Source: a virus. From it: a stretch of 64,000 bases of DNA. Below are positions 55,928 through 64,000 of the stretch, in pieces. Where the stretch lies: positions 1 to 64,000 of IMG/VR virus record IMGVR_UViG_3300020202_000074; one strand, given 5' to 3'. Positions within the stretch are counted from its first letter, which is position 1. Every line of letters begins with the position of its first letter. The notes beneath the pieces were generated by a model. The model did not search any database. It had not been told where the DNA came from and saw only the letters and a program-made list of their open reading frames with translations. A program made the position numbers and the translations under genes.

Positions 55928-56262
55928 CTATCTTGCTCCTCATCGGTTTCGTCCGCCCTGGGTGGGGGAACGTACTTCATTAGCTGGTCGTACCACGCGT
56001 CGCGCCTAACAGCATGGACATCTTGGGGGTCGTCCTCTCGCATCAATAGCCTGCACCGAAACTCTCCCCGCCAAGTATTGACGGTCACGCACAGCTCTAG
56101 GATGTCCGGGACGACTTGTCCGTCGATGAAGAAGGGAAACAGTGCAGTTCGTGCCCCGTTGATCTTCGGACCCATGGGCTCAAACCCGAGGTCTTCATTG
56201 CCTTCGAGGTAGAACTCCTCCAGCTTCTTCCTTTCAGCGACGTCCACACATTCTCCTTTCAA
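55924..56262 (-). CDS. Hypothetical protein, 112 aa
   Basis: The sequence has a beta-rich domain (GARTALFPFFIDGQVVPDIL, LCVTVNTWRGEFRCRLLMRE). It sits between portal and scaffold, where podoviruses often have a small head-associated protein. AAAGGAG precedes the ATG. No family is recognised. Confidence 0.6.
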   Translation of the reverse strand: MKGECVDVAERKKLEEFYLEGNEDLGFEPMGPKINGARTALFPFFIDGQVVPDILELCVTVNTWRGEFRCRLLMREDDPQDVHAVRRDAWYDQLMKYVPPPRADETDEEQDR

Positions 56263-56263
56263 C

Positions 56264-58237
56264 CTACTGCTGCATCATAGCGGGGTCCATGCCCGCATCT
56301 TGGCCCTCGGGAAGGGCGTCCGGGCTCTCGCCCACGGGGAAGCCTTGGTCCGCGATCCCTTGGCGGAGCATGCTCATGTCGTCGGGGTTGGGCACCGCCG
56401 CCGGCAGCACCAGCCCCATCGCCCCCATCAGGAAGTCCCTGTAAGAGGCGAACGCGTCTTGCACATCGGGGCTAGCGGCGGCCATCGCCGGTCCGCTCAT
56501 GAAGGCGACCAGCACCCGCATCTGGAACTCGGGCTTCGCGGTCGCGGGCGTCACCACCACCTCGCCGGGCGTTTCCCCATCGCCATACAGGAGTAGGCAG
56601 TTCCGCACCACGGTCTCGTAGGGCGCCTGCCACTCGTCCATCCACATGGCGAAGTCGAGGCCCTCCTTCAGCGCGAAGAGCCGGAATCCATCGGGATCCA
56701 TCAGCGGACCCGCTGGACTGTCCGCCATATAGAGGTTCATCGCCTCGTCCTTACGGGCCACCTCACTGCGCGGACTCCGCTCTCGTAGCCCAAAGGTCAT
56801 GGTCGACACCGTGGGCAGTGGGTTCTCCGGAAAGGAGACGGTCTCCCCATCGGGGCCGATCACCGCTCCCGCCAGCTCCAGCGTCAGCTTCCCGACGGAC
56901 AAAGGCCGAGGGCTCAGCTTCAACTCGCGGGCCGCGTTGTGCACCGCGCTGCGGTACATCTGCGACCACGCCATGTCCACTCCCCTAGAAGGGCTCGTCA
57001 GCGCTCGGTTGATCTGCTCATCGAGGAACTGCAACCCCGCACCGCTATCCACTCGGCCCTTCTCTTGGATGAGGTCCTGGACCGGGTTGATCGCCGTCAT
57101 CAGCTCCTTCGCCAGCGTGGCGACCTTGCCGGGCACATCTCCGCTGTTGTAGGGCTGCACGGGGAACGGCCGGAACCCCTCGGCGACAGGGTCCGGCTCG
57201 TACGGGATGACCCGAAGGCCCTTGCCAACCTCCTTCAGAGCGGCTCGCTCGTTCCATGACCCCGAGGGCATCACGATGTAGCCGTACCGGTCGATGTCGC
57301 GGATGTTGTTGAAGAGACTCTTGAGCAGCTTCTCCAGTTCCCGAGAGATCGAGAACAGAAGGTCGAAGGCGCCGATGCCGTGGAAGGTGCCCGACTCCAT
57401 GAAGCGAGCCCACCCGATCGGGCAATACACCTCCTGGCGGTCGTACACCTCGTCAGCGATCAGGTAGTCCCCACACGTGATGATGTACCGTGCGCAGGTG
57501 CCCCGTTGCCCGTCGAGCCACAGCTCCCGGACCTGGGCGACGCCCATCATGTCTTTGTTCTTGGACTCCGAGGAATCCCCATTGGCGCCCTGCATGGAGC
57601 CGGCGCCGGCGTTGTACGTCAGGCCGCCGATGGCCATCGACTCGCCCTCAGGCCCCAGAGGCTCCCCAGACTGCTGCTCCCACCATTCCAGCTTCTCCAA
57701 GTTGTCCATGATCCGGCGGCCGAACACCTCCTTGAGGAACAAAAGCGGCACAATACGCTGCCGCATCTTCCCCCGTTCCTTGGTGTAGTCGCTCGTCTGG
57801 GACGGGAAGGGCATCATCTCACGGGGGTGGACCACCTCCAGGTCGCACGTCAATCCGACGATCGGGTGGTCGATCACGTTCCCCGCAATGCCGCAGCTCC
57901 CCAGGACCGTGAAGATGTGGGCGAACTGCGTCTTCACCATCTCCAGCTGGTCGTCGGAGACCACGGAGTCCGCGATGATCTGGCCGATCGCCCGCTGGCG
58001 GATGCCTGCAAGGCTGAGACCCTGTCTCATCACCTTCGGTCGGAAGTCCATGGACGCCAACCGTGCCTGGATCCGGTCCAGGGCGCTCATCAGCTCCTGG
58101 GACTGGAACTCCAGATTCCCCTCTCCATCGAGATGGAACGCCTTGATAAGGCCCATCGCGGGGTCGAAGACGTCAAACCGCCGGGCGCCGTTGAGGTAGT
58201 ACCACGCCAGTAGCCACATGGTCCGCCGATAGGCCAA
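56264..58237 (-). CDS. Portal protein
   Basis: The 657-residue protein has the helical stem and clip pattern of podovirus portals (LEKLLKSLFNNIRDIDRYGY, NPVQDLIQEKGRVDSGAGL) and lies between terminase and scaffold. A TTG at 58237 is the first start considered. Protein-like sequence continues upstream (AIQLTRDPTVLPKILDRHAK) to about 58324, where ATT follows GGGGAG, so the true start may be there, giving about 686 residues. Confidence 0.8.
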   Translation of the reverse strand: MAYRRTMWLLAWYYLNGARRFDVFDPAMGLIKAFHLDGEGNLEFQSQELMSALDRIQARLASMDFRPKVMRQGLSLAGIRQRAIGQIIADSVVSDDQLEMVKTQFAHIFTVLGSCGIAGNVIDHPIVGLTCDLEVVHPREMMPFPSQTSDYTKERGKMRQRIVPLLFLKEVFGRRIMDNLEKLEWWEQQSGEPLGPEGESMAIGGLTYNAGAGSMQGANGDSSESKNKDMMGVAQVRELWLDGQRGTCARYIITCGDYLIADEVYDRQEVYCPIGWARFMESGTFHGIGAFDLLFSISRELEKLLKSLFNNIRDIDRYGYIVMPSGSWNERAALKEVGKGLRVIPYEPDPVAEGFRPFPVQPYNSGDVPGKVATLAKELMTAINPVQDLIQEKGRVDSGAGLQFLDEQINRALTSPSRGVDMAWSQMYRSAVHNAARELKLSPRPLSVGKLTLELAGAVIGPDGETVSFPENPLPTVSTMTFGLRERSPRSEVARKDEAMNLYMADSPAGPLMDPDGFRLFALKEGLDFAMWMDEWQAPYETVVRNCLLLYGDGETPGEVVVTPATAKPEFQMRVLVAFMSGPAMAAASPDVQDAFASYRDFLMGAMGLVLPAAVPNPDDMSMLRQGIADQGFPVGESPDALPEGQDAGMDPAMMQQ

Positions 58238-58356
58238 CCGCTGCTCTTCCCGCTTTGCGTGGCGGTCGAGGATCTTCGGTAGAACCGTCGGGTCCCTGGT
58301 CAGTTGAATCGCGTCAAGGGCAATAGCTAGAGCTCCCCCACAAGGCCTCAGACATC

Positions 58357-58665
58357 TTAGTCAGCATTTCGCCCTACGTCCGTAGCCTCAGCCGCCGACG
58401 GCTTCGTCGTCCGGCACCTCGCCCTCGCCGCCGCTCCACGGGGTTCGTACCCTGGCATATAGGTTCGCAGGAGCACCTCCTGAAGCTTCTTGTCGACCTC
58501 CGGGTCGCTCGGCGAACCCGGCGCCTTCACCCCTTGGTCCCCAGAGATCTTCACGGCGTCGCGGTCGATGCCCAGGATCGCTGCGTAGTACACCTTCGCC
58601 ATCGCGTGGTAGAGGGACACCGGGAGGGTAACGGTCTGGACGGGGTGGTTAGACTCGGGAATCAT
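58357..58665 (-). CDS. Hypothetical protein, 102 aa
   Basis: The start at 58665 overlaps the terminase end; 58692 is an alternative. Residues 8-65 are helical (VTLPVSLYHAMAKVYYAAIL, DKKLQEVLLRTYMPG) and the tail is Arg/Ala-rich. It lies between the terminase and portal genes. Role unknown. Confidence 0.5.
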   Translation of the reverse strand: MIPESNHPVQTVTLPVSLYHAMAKVYYAAILGIDRDAVKISGDQGVKAPGSPSDPEVDKKLQEVLLRTYMPGYEPRGAAARARCRTTKPSAAEATDVGRNAD

Positions 58666-60613
58666 GGGTTTCGCTCGGTCGGCTGCCTGCATTCAGGATC
58701 TCAAGGATGTCGGCGGCCGGCACCTTCATCCAGTCCACCGCGTGGGCGTTGAAGTGCCCGTGCTCGTCGGTGTAGTTCCCCGCCTTCAACTGCTCCAAGG
58801 GCGTCTTTCGCTCCTCTGGCGCGTGCCCGCTGACGCGAAGCCGCCCACGGAGGATAAGTGTAGACATCGCGACGGTGTCGATGACGTCATCGTTCTTCAG
58901 GCCGCCGTCCAACACCTCGGGGTTGAACCCCTCGATCTGGTCGAAGAGCATCGACCACGGCATGCGATTCCGCATATGGAGGGGGAACTTGATGCGGCCA
59001 TACTCGAATCGGGGCTGCAACGTGGCGATCTTGGCGGTCTTCTCCGCCACGCCAGGGTTGAACTTCTTGATCGACGGCATGAAGCTCACGTTGTAGATGT
59101 CCATCTGCCTCTGACGAACGATGCTGTCGAGCGTGTTGTAAAGCACGATACCCTGTTTGATGGTCTCTACGTGCACCGTGGGACACCGCCAGCGGGACGC
59201 CATCCGAAGAGTCGCCTTGATCAGCTCTTGTTCGTGGCACTGCTTGGCCCAGAGATCGAGGACGAAGAGGTCCTGATCCTTGGTGATCGCCATAAGGGTG
59301 GCGACCTTGTAGTCCGAGTCCTTGCCGGTGGTCCACGAGTTGTCGGTGGTGATGAAAAGCCGAGACTCCGCGAGGAAGTCCGCCATTCGCAGGCCTCGGG
59401 GTACGCCCTTGCTGTCCACCCACTGGATGCGGGCATTCGACAGCCGAGGGGACTCCTCTAGGGCGTCATCGGCGTCGGTGATCTGGTAGCCGTGCTTGTC
59501 GTCGGAGAGGTTGCCGAAGAACTGGTCTTCGGCGGTGCCCGGCATCGCCATGTACTCGCCCAAGAAGACGGAGCTGCCGACCTTCTCTCGGATCTCCTCC
59601 AGGGTCTTGCACTCGGGTCGAGCCTTCAACCGTCGCTCTTCGTCGTTGGCCGGCCACATCTCCGGCCAGCAGCTGATCAACTCGCCGTTGGCGCCCTCGT
59701 AGGCGGCCTTCACCACGTATCGAGACCATCCGTCGAAGCGGGGCTCCACCGCGCGGCGCTGGCCGTGGGCGTCGACGTACGTCTGGAGGGCGTGCCAAGC
59801 GAAGTGTCTCCGCGACACGAAGGTGGCCAGCCAATCACAGCCGCAGCCGGGGCGCATGACCATCGGCAGGACGACGTTGAAGAGGAACTGCCGCATATTG
59901 TCGCGGACCTGGGCCATCGACGTAGAGGCCTTGGCGTCGTACTCAGGGTCATCGAGACGGAATCGTCGAGGACGACTGCCACGCAGCTTGCCTTCGGCGG
60001 AGACGCACCGGATATAGGACCCGTTGCGGAGCATCAGATAGTTCGTGGAGTACGTGGACTCGCCGCGCTTGGGGACGATCTCGCCACCGGGGAACTCCGG
60101 GTCCCAGTCGTCCCTGATTCGGGGATTGTCGCGGAACTGCATCTTCAGCGTGAGACCCATGTTCGTCGCGTTCTCGTTGGTCGACGTCGCGTACGTGATG
60201 GAGTTCACGGGCCGGCTGAGCAGCAGCAGCGCGTTGTCCTTCTTCACGAGCGTGGATTTCGCGGAACCACGGGGGGCGATGGCGATGTTGGCGTCGGAGG
60301 TGGCCCACTGCCGAACGATGTCCCAGTGAAGGTCCGGCGTCCGCATGGGCTCGTCGTCGTAGAACATGGGGTCGAACTCGATCTCCGGGTTCGGCCACAG
60401 ATACCACAAGTCGAAGAACCGAAGGCTGGCCACGCGGGCCTCCGCCTTCATCTCGATGCTGTTGTAGGGGTACGCGCTGATGGGTAGCATCCACTGGCGG
60501 CAGGCGTTCACACGAGCCTGACGTCGTCCGTCAGTCGTGAGCGTCTCGTAGTCCGCAACCAGGGGATACAGGGGATTCCCCTCCGCCGGCGTCAATACCC
60601 TCTTTACGTTCAA
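58649..60613 (-). CDS. Terminase large subunit
   Basis: The 654-residue protein carries Walker A APRGSAKST near residue 112 and a likely Walker B in the RFRLDDPEYD stretch, then an RNase H-type nuclease with LFITTDNSW near residue 420, KDSDYKVATLMAITKDQDLF and a late IEGFNPEVLDGGLKNDDVID acidic motif. It cuts and packages DNA into the prohead through the portal. A TTG start follows GGGAGGG. Confidence 0.85.
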   Translation of the reverse strand: MNVKRVLTPAEGNPLYPLVADYETLTTDGRRQARVNACRQWMLPISAYPYNSIEMKAEARVASLRFFDLWYLWPNPEIEFDPMFYDDEPMRTPDLHWDIVRQWATSDANIAIAPRGSAKSTLVKKDNALLLLSRPVNSITYATSTNENATNMGLTLKMQFRDNPRIRDDWDPEFPGGEIVPKRGESTYSTNYLMLRNGSYIRCVSAEGKLRGSRPRRFRLDDPEYDAKASTSMAQVRDNMRQFLFNVVLPMVMRPGCGCDWLATFVSRRHFAWHALQTYVDAHGQRRAVEPRFDGWSRYVVKAAYEGANGELISCWPEMWPANDEERRLKARPECKTLEEIREKVGSSVFLGEYMAMPGTAEDQFFGNLSDDKHGYQITDADDALEESPRLSNARIQWVDSKGVPRGLRMADFLAESRLFITTDNSWTTGKDSDYKVATLMAITKDQDLFVLDLWAKQCHEQELIKATLRMASRWRCPTVHVETIKQGIVLYNTLDSIVRQRQMDIYNVSFMPSIKKFNPGVAEKTAKIATLQPRFEYGRIKFPLHMRNRMPWSMLFDQIEGFNPEVLDGGLKNDDVIDTVAMSTLILRGRLRVSGHAPEERKTPLEQLKAGNYTDEHGHFNAHAVDWMKVPAADILEILNAGSRPSETHDSRV

Positions 60614-60642
60614 CAGTCCCTCCCACAGCAGCTATGTGCTAG

Positions 60643-61260
60643 TTATGTGCTCTCTGGTGATGTGGTGACTCCGCCGGCCTTCATCGCGAGGAGGCTCACC
60701 GCCGCACAGGCGATCAGTGATCGGAGGATCTCCGCTGGGTGGATGAAGCTGCACTCGGCGATCTCCTGGGCCATCGCCAGGTACCAAGGACTGATCATCG
60801 GCATGAACCGCTTGGGCCCCTCCTCGGGGTCTTCCTCGGTGAGAACGGGAGTCGACACCGGAGGACACAGCTCCTGGTAGAGGGCCAGGCCCAGCTGATG
60901 ATGGGTGCCCCACCACTCGCCGGGGAGACGGATCCCGAGCTCTCGGAGGTGGCCGCCGCCGATCTGGGCGATCTCCGACTCCGACAGGGATCGGAGGACG
61001 GTGTGCAGCTGGTCACTGAGGCCCTGCCGGCTCACCGACCGCCGGATCAGCTTGCTCTCCGGAAAGTCCAAAGGTGTCTGCGGATCGGGCGCCGGTGGGG
61101 TTGTTGTGGGCGCTGAGAGCTCGCACGATTTGCTCGGCGGGGTCAATGTCAGCGGAGCGAGGACGGGGGCGGTGGTATTCCGGACGGCCGTAGGCGCCGC
61201 GATCTTCGGCTCCTTCGCCGGCTTGGGCATCGGCGGCTGCTTGGTTTTGGACTTTGGCAT
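60643..61260 (-). CDS. Hypothetical protein with Pro-rich N-terminus
   Basis: The first 70 residues are Pro/Lys/Thr-rich. Residues 80-205 are helical (SDQLHTVLRSLSESEIAQIG, PWYLAMAQEIAECSFIHPAE). The first half overlaps the gene at 61013 in another frame by 248 bases, so one of the overlapping parts is probably not functional. It lies where a terminase small subunit is often found. Confidence 0.5.
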   Translation of the reverse strand: MPKSKTKQPPMPKPAKEPKIAAPTAVRNTTAPVLAPLTLTPPSKSCELSAPTTTPPAPDPQTPLDFPESKLIRRSVSRQGLSDQLHTVLRSLSESEIAQIGGGHLRELGIRLPGEWWGTHHQLGLALYQELCPPVSTPVLTEEDPEEGPKRFMPMISPWYLAMAQEIAECSFIHPAEILRSLIACAAVSLLAMKAGGVTTSPEST

Positions 61261-61660
61261 TCGTTAGGTTCTCACGGGCGAGGGCGGCCAGCACCGGGCT
61301 GGTGGCCATCGTGACCGACTGCTCGATCGAACCATCCTCCTTTCGAGTGGCAGTGAAGTATACGGACGTTGCTTGCTTGATATCCCGCAGCAGAGCGCGG
61401 AACTGAGTCTGGGCCTTGAGCCGGACCTTGATCTCGTGATGCTCCATCGCCTCCTTTAGGAGGGCGAGCTCGTCGGCCAGCGTGATGCCGGACGCCTCGA
61501 TCGCCGCGAGGATGGCGTCGGGGCTGTAGAACCGCTCGATGAGCGGGTGATCCGCTGGCTGGTTGCGTCGAATGACCGCCTTATTCTCCACACCAGATGT
61601 GGTGGTGGGGATAAGTTCCGAGGGCAAGCCAGTGTCCGTGGGCTCCACGAAGGATGTCAT
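61013..61660 (-). CDS. Possible terminase small subunit-like protein
   Basis: Residues 40-125 form a helical domain (DAILAAIEASGITLADELAL, HEIKVRLKAQTQFRALLRDI) like terminase small subunits, just upstream of the large one. The last 80 residues overlap the gene at 60643 and look like shadow sequence. The N-terminal PTTTSG is encoded by the repeat word at 61601. Confidence 0.55.
   Translation of the reverse strand: MTSFVEPTDTGLPSELIPTTTSGVENKAVIRRNQPADHPLIERFYSPDAILAAIEASGITLADELALLKEAMEHHEIKVRLKAQTQFRALLRDIKQATSVYFTATRKEDGSIEQSVTMATSPVLAALARENLTNAKVQNQAAADAQAGEGAEDRGAYGRPEYHRPRPRSADIDPAEQIVRALSAHNNPTGARSADTFGLSGEQADPAVGEPAGPQ
61601..61611 (-). repeat. TCCCCACCACC word with hairpin
   Basis: An exact copy; CCACA pairs with TGTGG at its edge. 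It lies near the N-terminus of the gene at 61013. Confidence 0.8.
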
Positions 61661-62616
61661 TTCGGCAACCTCCGCACAATTCCACCGAGCGCCTCTAGGG
61701 CCTTGGGTACCGCCGACCTCGACTTGATGTAGAACGGAGAGCTCTCCAGAGCACCTGCGGCGCCTACGAGAGTCTGTCCGCGAATCGCGGAGGGTCGCTC
61801 CTTGGCGATTTTCTCCAGGATGGCTACCTGTGTCTGCTTGGGTAGGAGTGAGAAGGCCTTGGGGTCCTGGAGTTCAGGAGGCAGCGCTTTGCGATGGATG
61901 CGATGCTCGGTCTGGGTGTACTCAGTAGGCTCGGGCTTGCCGGCGTAGGACTCGTGGAGCCGGAATCGCTGCTGTCGGGAGTTGGCATCCGCGAGAGCTT
62001 CCTCTTCCGGGCTGGGATACAGTGGTTCTTCGACCTGGCGGGCTTGGACGTTCTTCAGGTTGACGATGTTCCCGAGCACGGGGCCCTTGGTGGTGCGGAC
62101 CGGCTTGCGGAGCTTCTGGGAGAACGGCCCCTCATTGAGGTAGATGCCCCAGTTCTTGTACCCCTGCGGTTTGGGGTTCTGCTTCACGTACTCGTAGGGC
62201 TTCTCGTCGCTGAGGCCCATCGAATACTCACGAGCCTTAGCGGCTTGGTCTCGCCGGAACCCTTCGAGGTAGGCGCCCCACTGGCCGGACTTCTGGAGCT
62301 TCTTGCGCTCCGCCTTCGGGATGCTGGGAAACGAGCCCAGGAGATTGCTAGGGGATTGGGCCTTGAGGAGCTCGCGGTTGCCCAGGCCCTTGCGGACAAA
62401 CTGGGACATCTTGTCGTGCTTCAGGCTGTTGAGGATCGTGACGCCTTCGGTGTCGCCCGCCTTGACGGCGGCCTCCAGGGCTCGGTTGAAGGCCTTCTCG
62501 ATGTCCTTGGCGGTGCCCTCCTTGGCGGCCCAGAACGACAGCGGACGACCCGCCACGACTCGCTTGCGAGCTTGGTACCACCGTGCGATCTTATCGAGCG
62601 GGAACTCCTCCGCCAC
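61657..62616 (-). CDS. Hypothetical protein, 319 aa
   Basis: The protein is helical and basic (EEFPLDKIARWYQARKRVVA, FNRALEAAVKAGDTEGVTIL). It is the second gene of the virion transcript and overlaps the next by ATGA. No family is recognised. Confidence 0.5.
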   Translation of the reverse strand: MAEEFPLDKIARWYQARKRVVAGRPLSFWAAKEGTAKDIEKAFNRALEAAVKAGDTEGVTILNSLKHDKMSQFVRKGLGNRELLKAQSPSNLLGSFPSIPKAERKKLQKSGQWGAYLEGFRRDQAAKAREYSMGLSDEKPYEYVKQNPKPQGYKNWGIYLNEGPFSQKLRKPVRTTKGPVLGNIVNLKNVQARQVEEPLYPSPEEEALADANSRQQRFRLHESYAGKPEPTEYTQTEHRIHRKALPPELQDPKAFSLLPKQTQVAILEKIAKERPSAIRGQTLVGAAGALESSPFYIKSRSAVPKALEALGGIVRRLPK

Positions 62617-62649
62617 CTACTGACCCCCTCATCCGGAAAACGAATCGGC

Positions 62650-63411
62650 TCAATACTTTATGCGGGCCGCCGGCGGGAGGTCGTTGGCCACTTTCTTGGG
62701 CCCGGAGACCTTGGCTCGCTCCTCCGGGGTGAACGTGGACATCCCGCCGTAGAAGCCCATGCCCAGGATCTGGTCGAGCTTGTCCTTACGGTCAAAGGCC
62801 GATCCCGCCTTGTCGAGGTCTCCCTTGTCCGTCCAGTAGCGGAACGAGGCCGCTTCCATGTTCCTCTGCGCGAGCATCGGGTCCCCGGTGGGCGTGGCGG
62901 GAGTCGACCGCGCGGCGGTGGGGCCGATCTGAGAGGCCCCAGTCGATGAGGTGCCGGTGCCGAAGCTGGGACCCATGGGGCCGCCGGCGTTGTTCTGTCG
63001 TGCGCGGTTGGCGTTGACGCCCGTGTTGTAGGACCCGCTGTTCACGTTGACGCGGGAGCCAGTGTCTGGGCCCTTGGACCGGTAGCTGTTGAAAGCCCCA
63101 CGCGCGGGCTGACTTTCCCCACCACCATATTGGTGGTCCGCTGAGCGGGGTCTGCGGGTAGGGCCCCCGATGCCGAGGCGCTGTAGCTCCTGGGTGACGA
63201 GGTCGGCGACCATCTTGGCGATCTCGGGGCTCTGGCCCATCGGCTGCGGTTGCATCGATGCGGCGGGGCCGATGGCGCCGAACTTCGCGGACTGCGGGGT
63301 GCCCGGCATCGGAGAGGTCTGCGGACCCAGGGACCCAATGGATCCGACGGGCTGGCTGCCAGCGCCGCCGGGATTTGGGAGGCCTCGCATAGGAAAGTTA
63401 GGAATCGGCAT
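62650..63411 (-). CDS. Low-complexity protein, 253 aa
   Basis: Residues 1-170 are rich in Gly, Pro, Ser and Asn, with the repeat word giving YGGGESQPARG. The last 60 residues are helical (KGDLDKAGSAFDRKDKLDQI). Head-associated or disordered assembly proteins look like this. It is the first gene of the right arm, divergent from the primase gene. Confidence 0.5.
   Translation of the reverse strand: MPIPNFPMRGLPNPGGAGSQPVGSIGSLGPQTSPMPGTPQSAKFGAIGPAASMQPQPMGQSPEIAKMVADLVTQELQRLGIGGPTRRPRSADHQYGGGESQPARGAFNSYRSKGPDTGSRVNVNSGSYNTGVNANRARQNNAGGPMGPSFGTGTSSTGASQIGPTAARSTPATPTGDPMLAQRNMEAASFRYWTDKGDLDKAGSAFDRKDKLDQILGMGFYGGMSTFTPEERAKVSGPKKVANDLPPAARIKY
63116..63126 (+). repeat. TCCCCACCACC word with hairpin
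   Basis: ACCACCA pairs with TGGTGGT three bases later. It lies in a low-complexity part of the gene at 62650. Confidence 0.8.
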
Positions 63412-63432
63412 CCATAAGGATAGGATCCGAAT

Positions 63433-64000
63433 ATGGAATCACAAAATAGTAAGGTCATCCTAGAGAGCCCCGAGCCGATGAAGGTGGCGCAATGGTTGCT
63501 GGACACCCGATTCACGGCCGACGCCAGCGTCCCGGCGCTGGTGTACTTCAATGGGGAGTGGTGGGAGTGGTTCAAGGATCGCTGGCACGTCCGGGACCAG
63601 GAGTGGCTCCAGGACCAGGTCTACCCCGCGCTGGAGGATGCCACGTATCTTCGGGAGACGCAACACGGCACCGTGAGAAAGCGGCTGAGTCCGACGCCGG
63701 AGCTGGTTCGGGGAGTCCTCCAGGCGCTGCGGTCGAAGGCACGGAGGGACTATCGAGAGACGCCCGTGTGGCTGAGGGGGCATCGGGAGAAGCCGTCGCC
63801 GGCGGATCAGGTGGCGTTCGACAACTCGCTGTATGACCTAAAGACCGGGAAGCAGATGGTGCGGGACGCTACGTGGTTCGATCATCAAGTCCTCCCCGTG
63901 GAGCTGGACCCCAACGCGAAGTGCCCGTTGTGGCTGAAGTGCCTGGAGCAGTGGAGCTGTGGGGATGAGGACTGGAAGACCCTGCTTCAACGGTGGTTTG
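63433..64000 (+). CDS. D5/P4-like primase-helicase, 5' part
   Basis: An ORF from the ATG at 63433 stays open to the window end (189 codons). After a helical N-terminus, AFDNSLYDLKTGKQMVRDAT and FDHQVLPVELDPNAKCPLWL match the D5_N region that precedes SF3 helicase domains in poxvirus D5 and P4-type phage primases. The helicase lies beyond the window. It is divergent from the virion arm. Confidence 0.75.
   Translation, partial: MESQNSKVILESPEPMKVAQWLLDTRFTADASVPALVYFNGEWWEWFKDRWHVRDQEWLQDQVYPALEDATYLRETQHGTVRKRLSPTPELVRGVLQALRSKARRDYRETPVWLRGHREKPSPADQVAFDNSLYDLKTGKQMVRDATWFDHQVLPVELDPNAKCPLWLKCLEQWSCGDEDWKTLLQRWF

Noticed and set aside
1-64000. CRISPR array, integrase or attachment site
   Set aside because: No regularly spaced repeats with spacers, recombinase motif or tRNA-type core duplication was found.

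Overview
This window is a contiguous piece of a tailed-phage genome with high GC content (roughly 60 percent). The virion genes point to a podovirus: a large terminase, a long portal, a scaffold, a major capsid protein, a T7 gp11-like tail tubular protein, a very long nozzle-like protein and several large Ala/Gln-rich internal virion proteins, with no sheath, tape measure or baseplate set. I recognise no RNA polymerase, integrase or repressor. The host cannot be named from the sequence. Start sites mostly carry AAGGAG-type ribosome-binding sites and neighbouring genes are often coupled by ATGA or TAATG overlaps, so the host is bacterial.

Layout. Bases 1-495 are a non-coding leader with a G run, GTGACGGCT repeats and hairpins. 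From 496 to 33534 nearly everything reads on the + strand: small membrane and hypothetical proteins (0.5-8.9 kb); a ubiquitin-like conjugation locus (9.0-13.0 kb) interleaved with tRNA-like genes; more small genes, two enzyme-like proteins of unknown family and a beta-helix protein (13-19.8 kb); then DNA metabolism (uracil-DNA glycosylase, family A DNA polymerase, ERCC4 nuclease, PD-(D/E)XK nuclease, Sak4-like ATPase, putative SSB). Possible lysis/spanin proteins and a LamG-like protein lie at 26.4-28.1 kb. One glycosyltransferase (20454-21320) reads backwards. The arms converge at 33.4-34.1 kb. From 34.0 to 63.4 kb nearly everything reads on the - strand and encodes the virion, with a metallophosphoesterase, a cupin and a glycan cassette. 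At 63433 a divergent + strand D5/P4-like primase-helicase begins and runs off the window.

The main system. Genes at 9007 (beta-grasp ubiquitin-like protein), 9447 (E2-like domain with the HPxI...CL signature plus a zinc ribbon), 10786 (JAB/JAMM protease) and 12216 (ThiF/E1-like activating enzyme) together make a full set of ubiquitin-like conjugation parts on a phage. Each enzyme keeps its key residues. The target and the C-terminal chemistry of the modifier are unknown; it does not end in Gly-Gly.

Other unusual structure. The DNA polymerase ORF is interrupted twice, at about 23247-23387 and 23594-24025, by in-frame, stop-free segments that look like shadow sequence in the polymerase frame but like real small proteins in another frame. 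An 11-base word, TCCCCACCACC, occurs 15 times in exact form on the two strands, usually close to a partner that can form a hairpin. Related cassettes with a variable stem, a partly conserved loop and a C-rich tail sit just upstream of several start codons. The tRNA-like genes have good acceptor and T arms, but large D-loop insertions and/or non-canonical anticodon loops.
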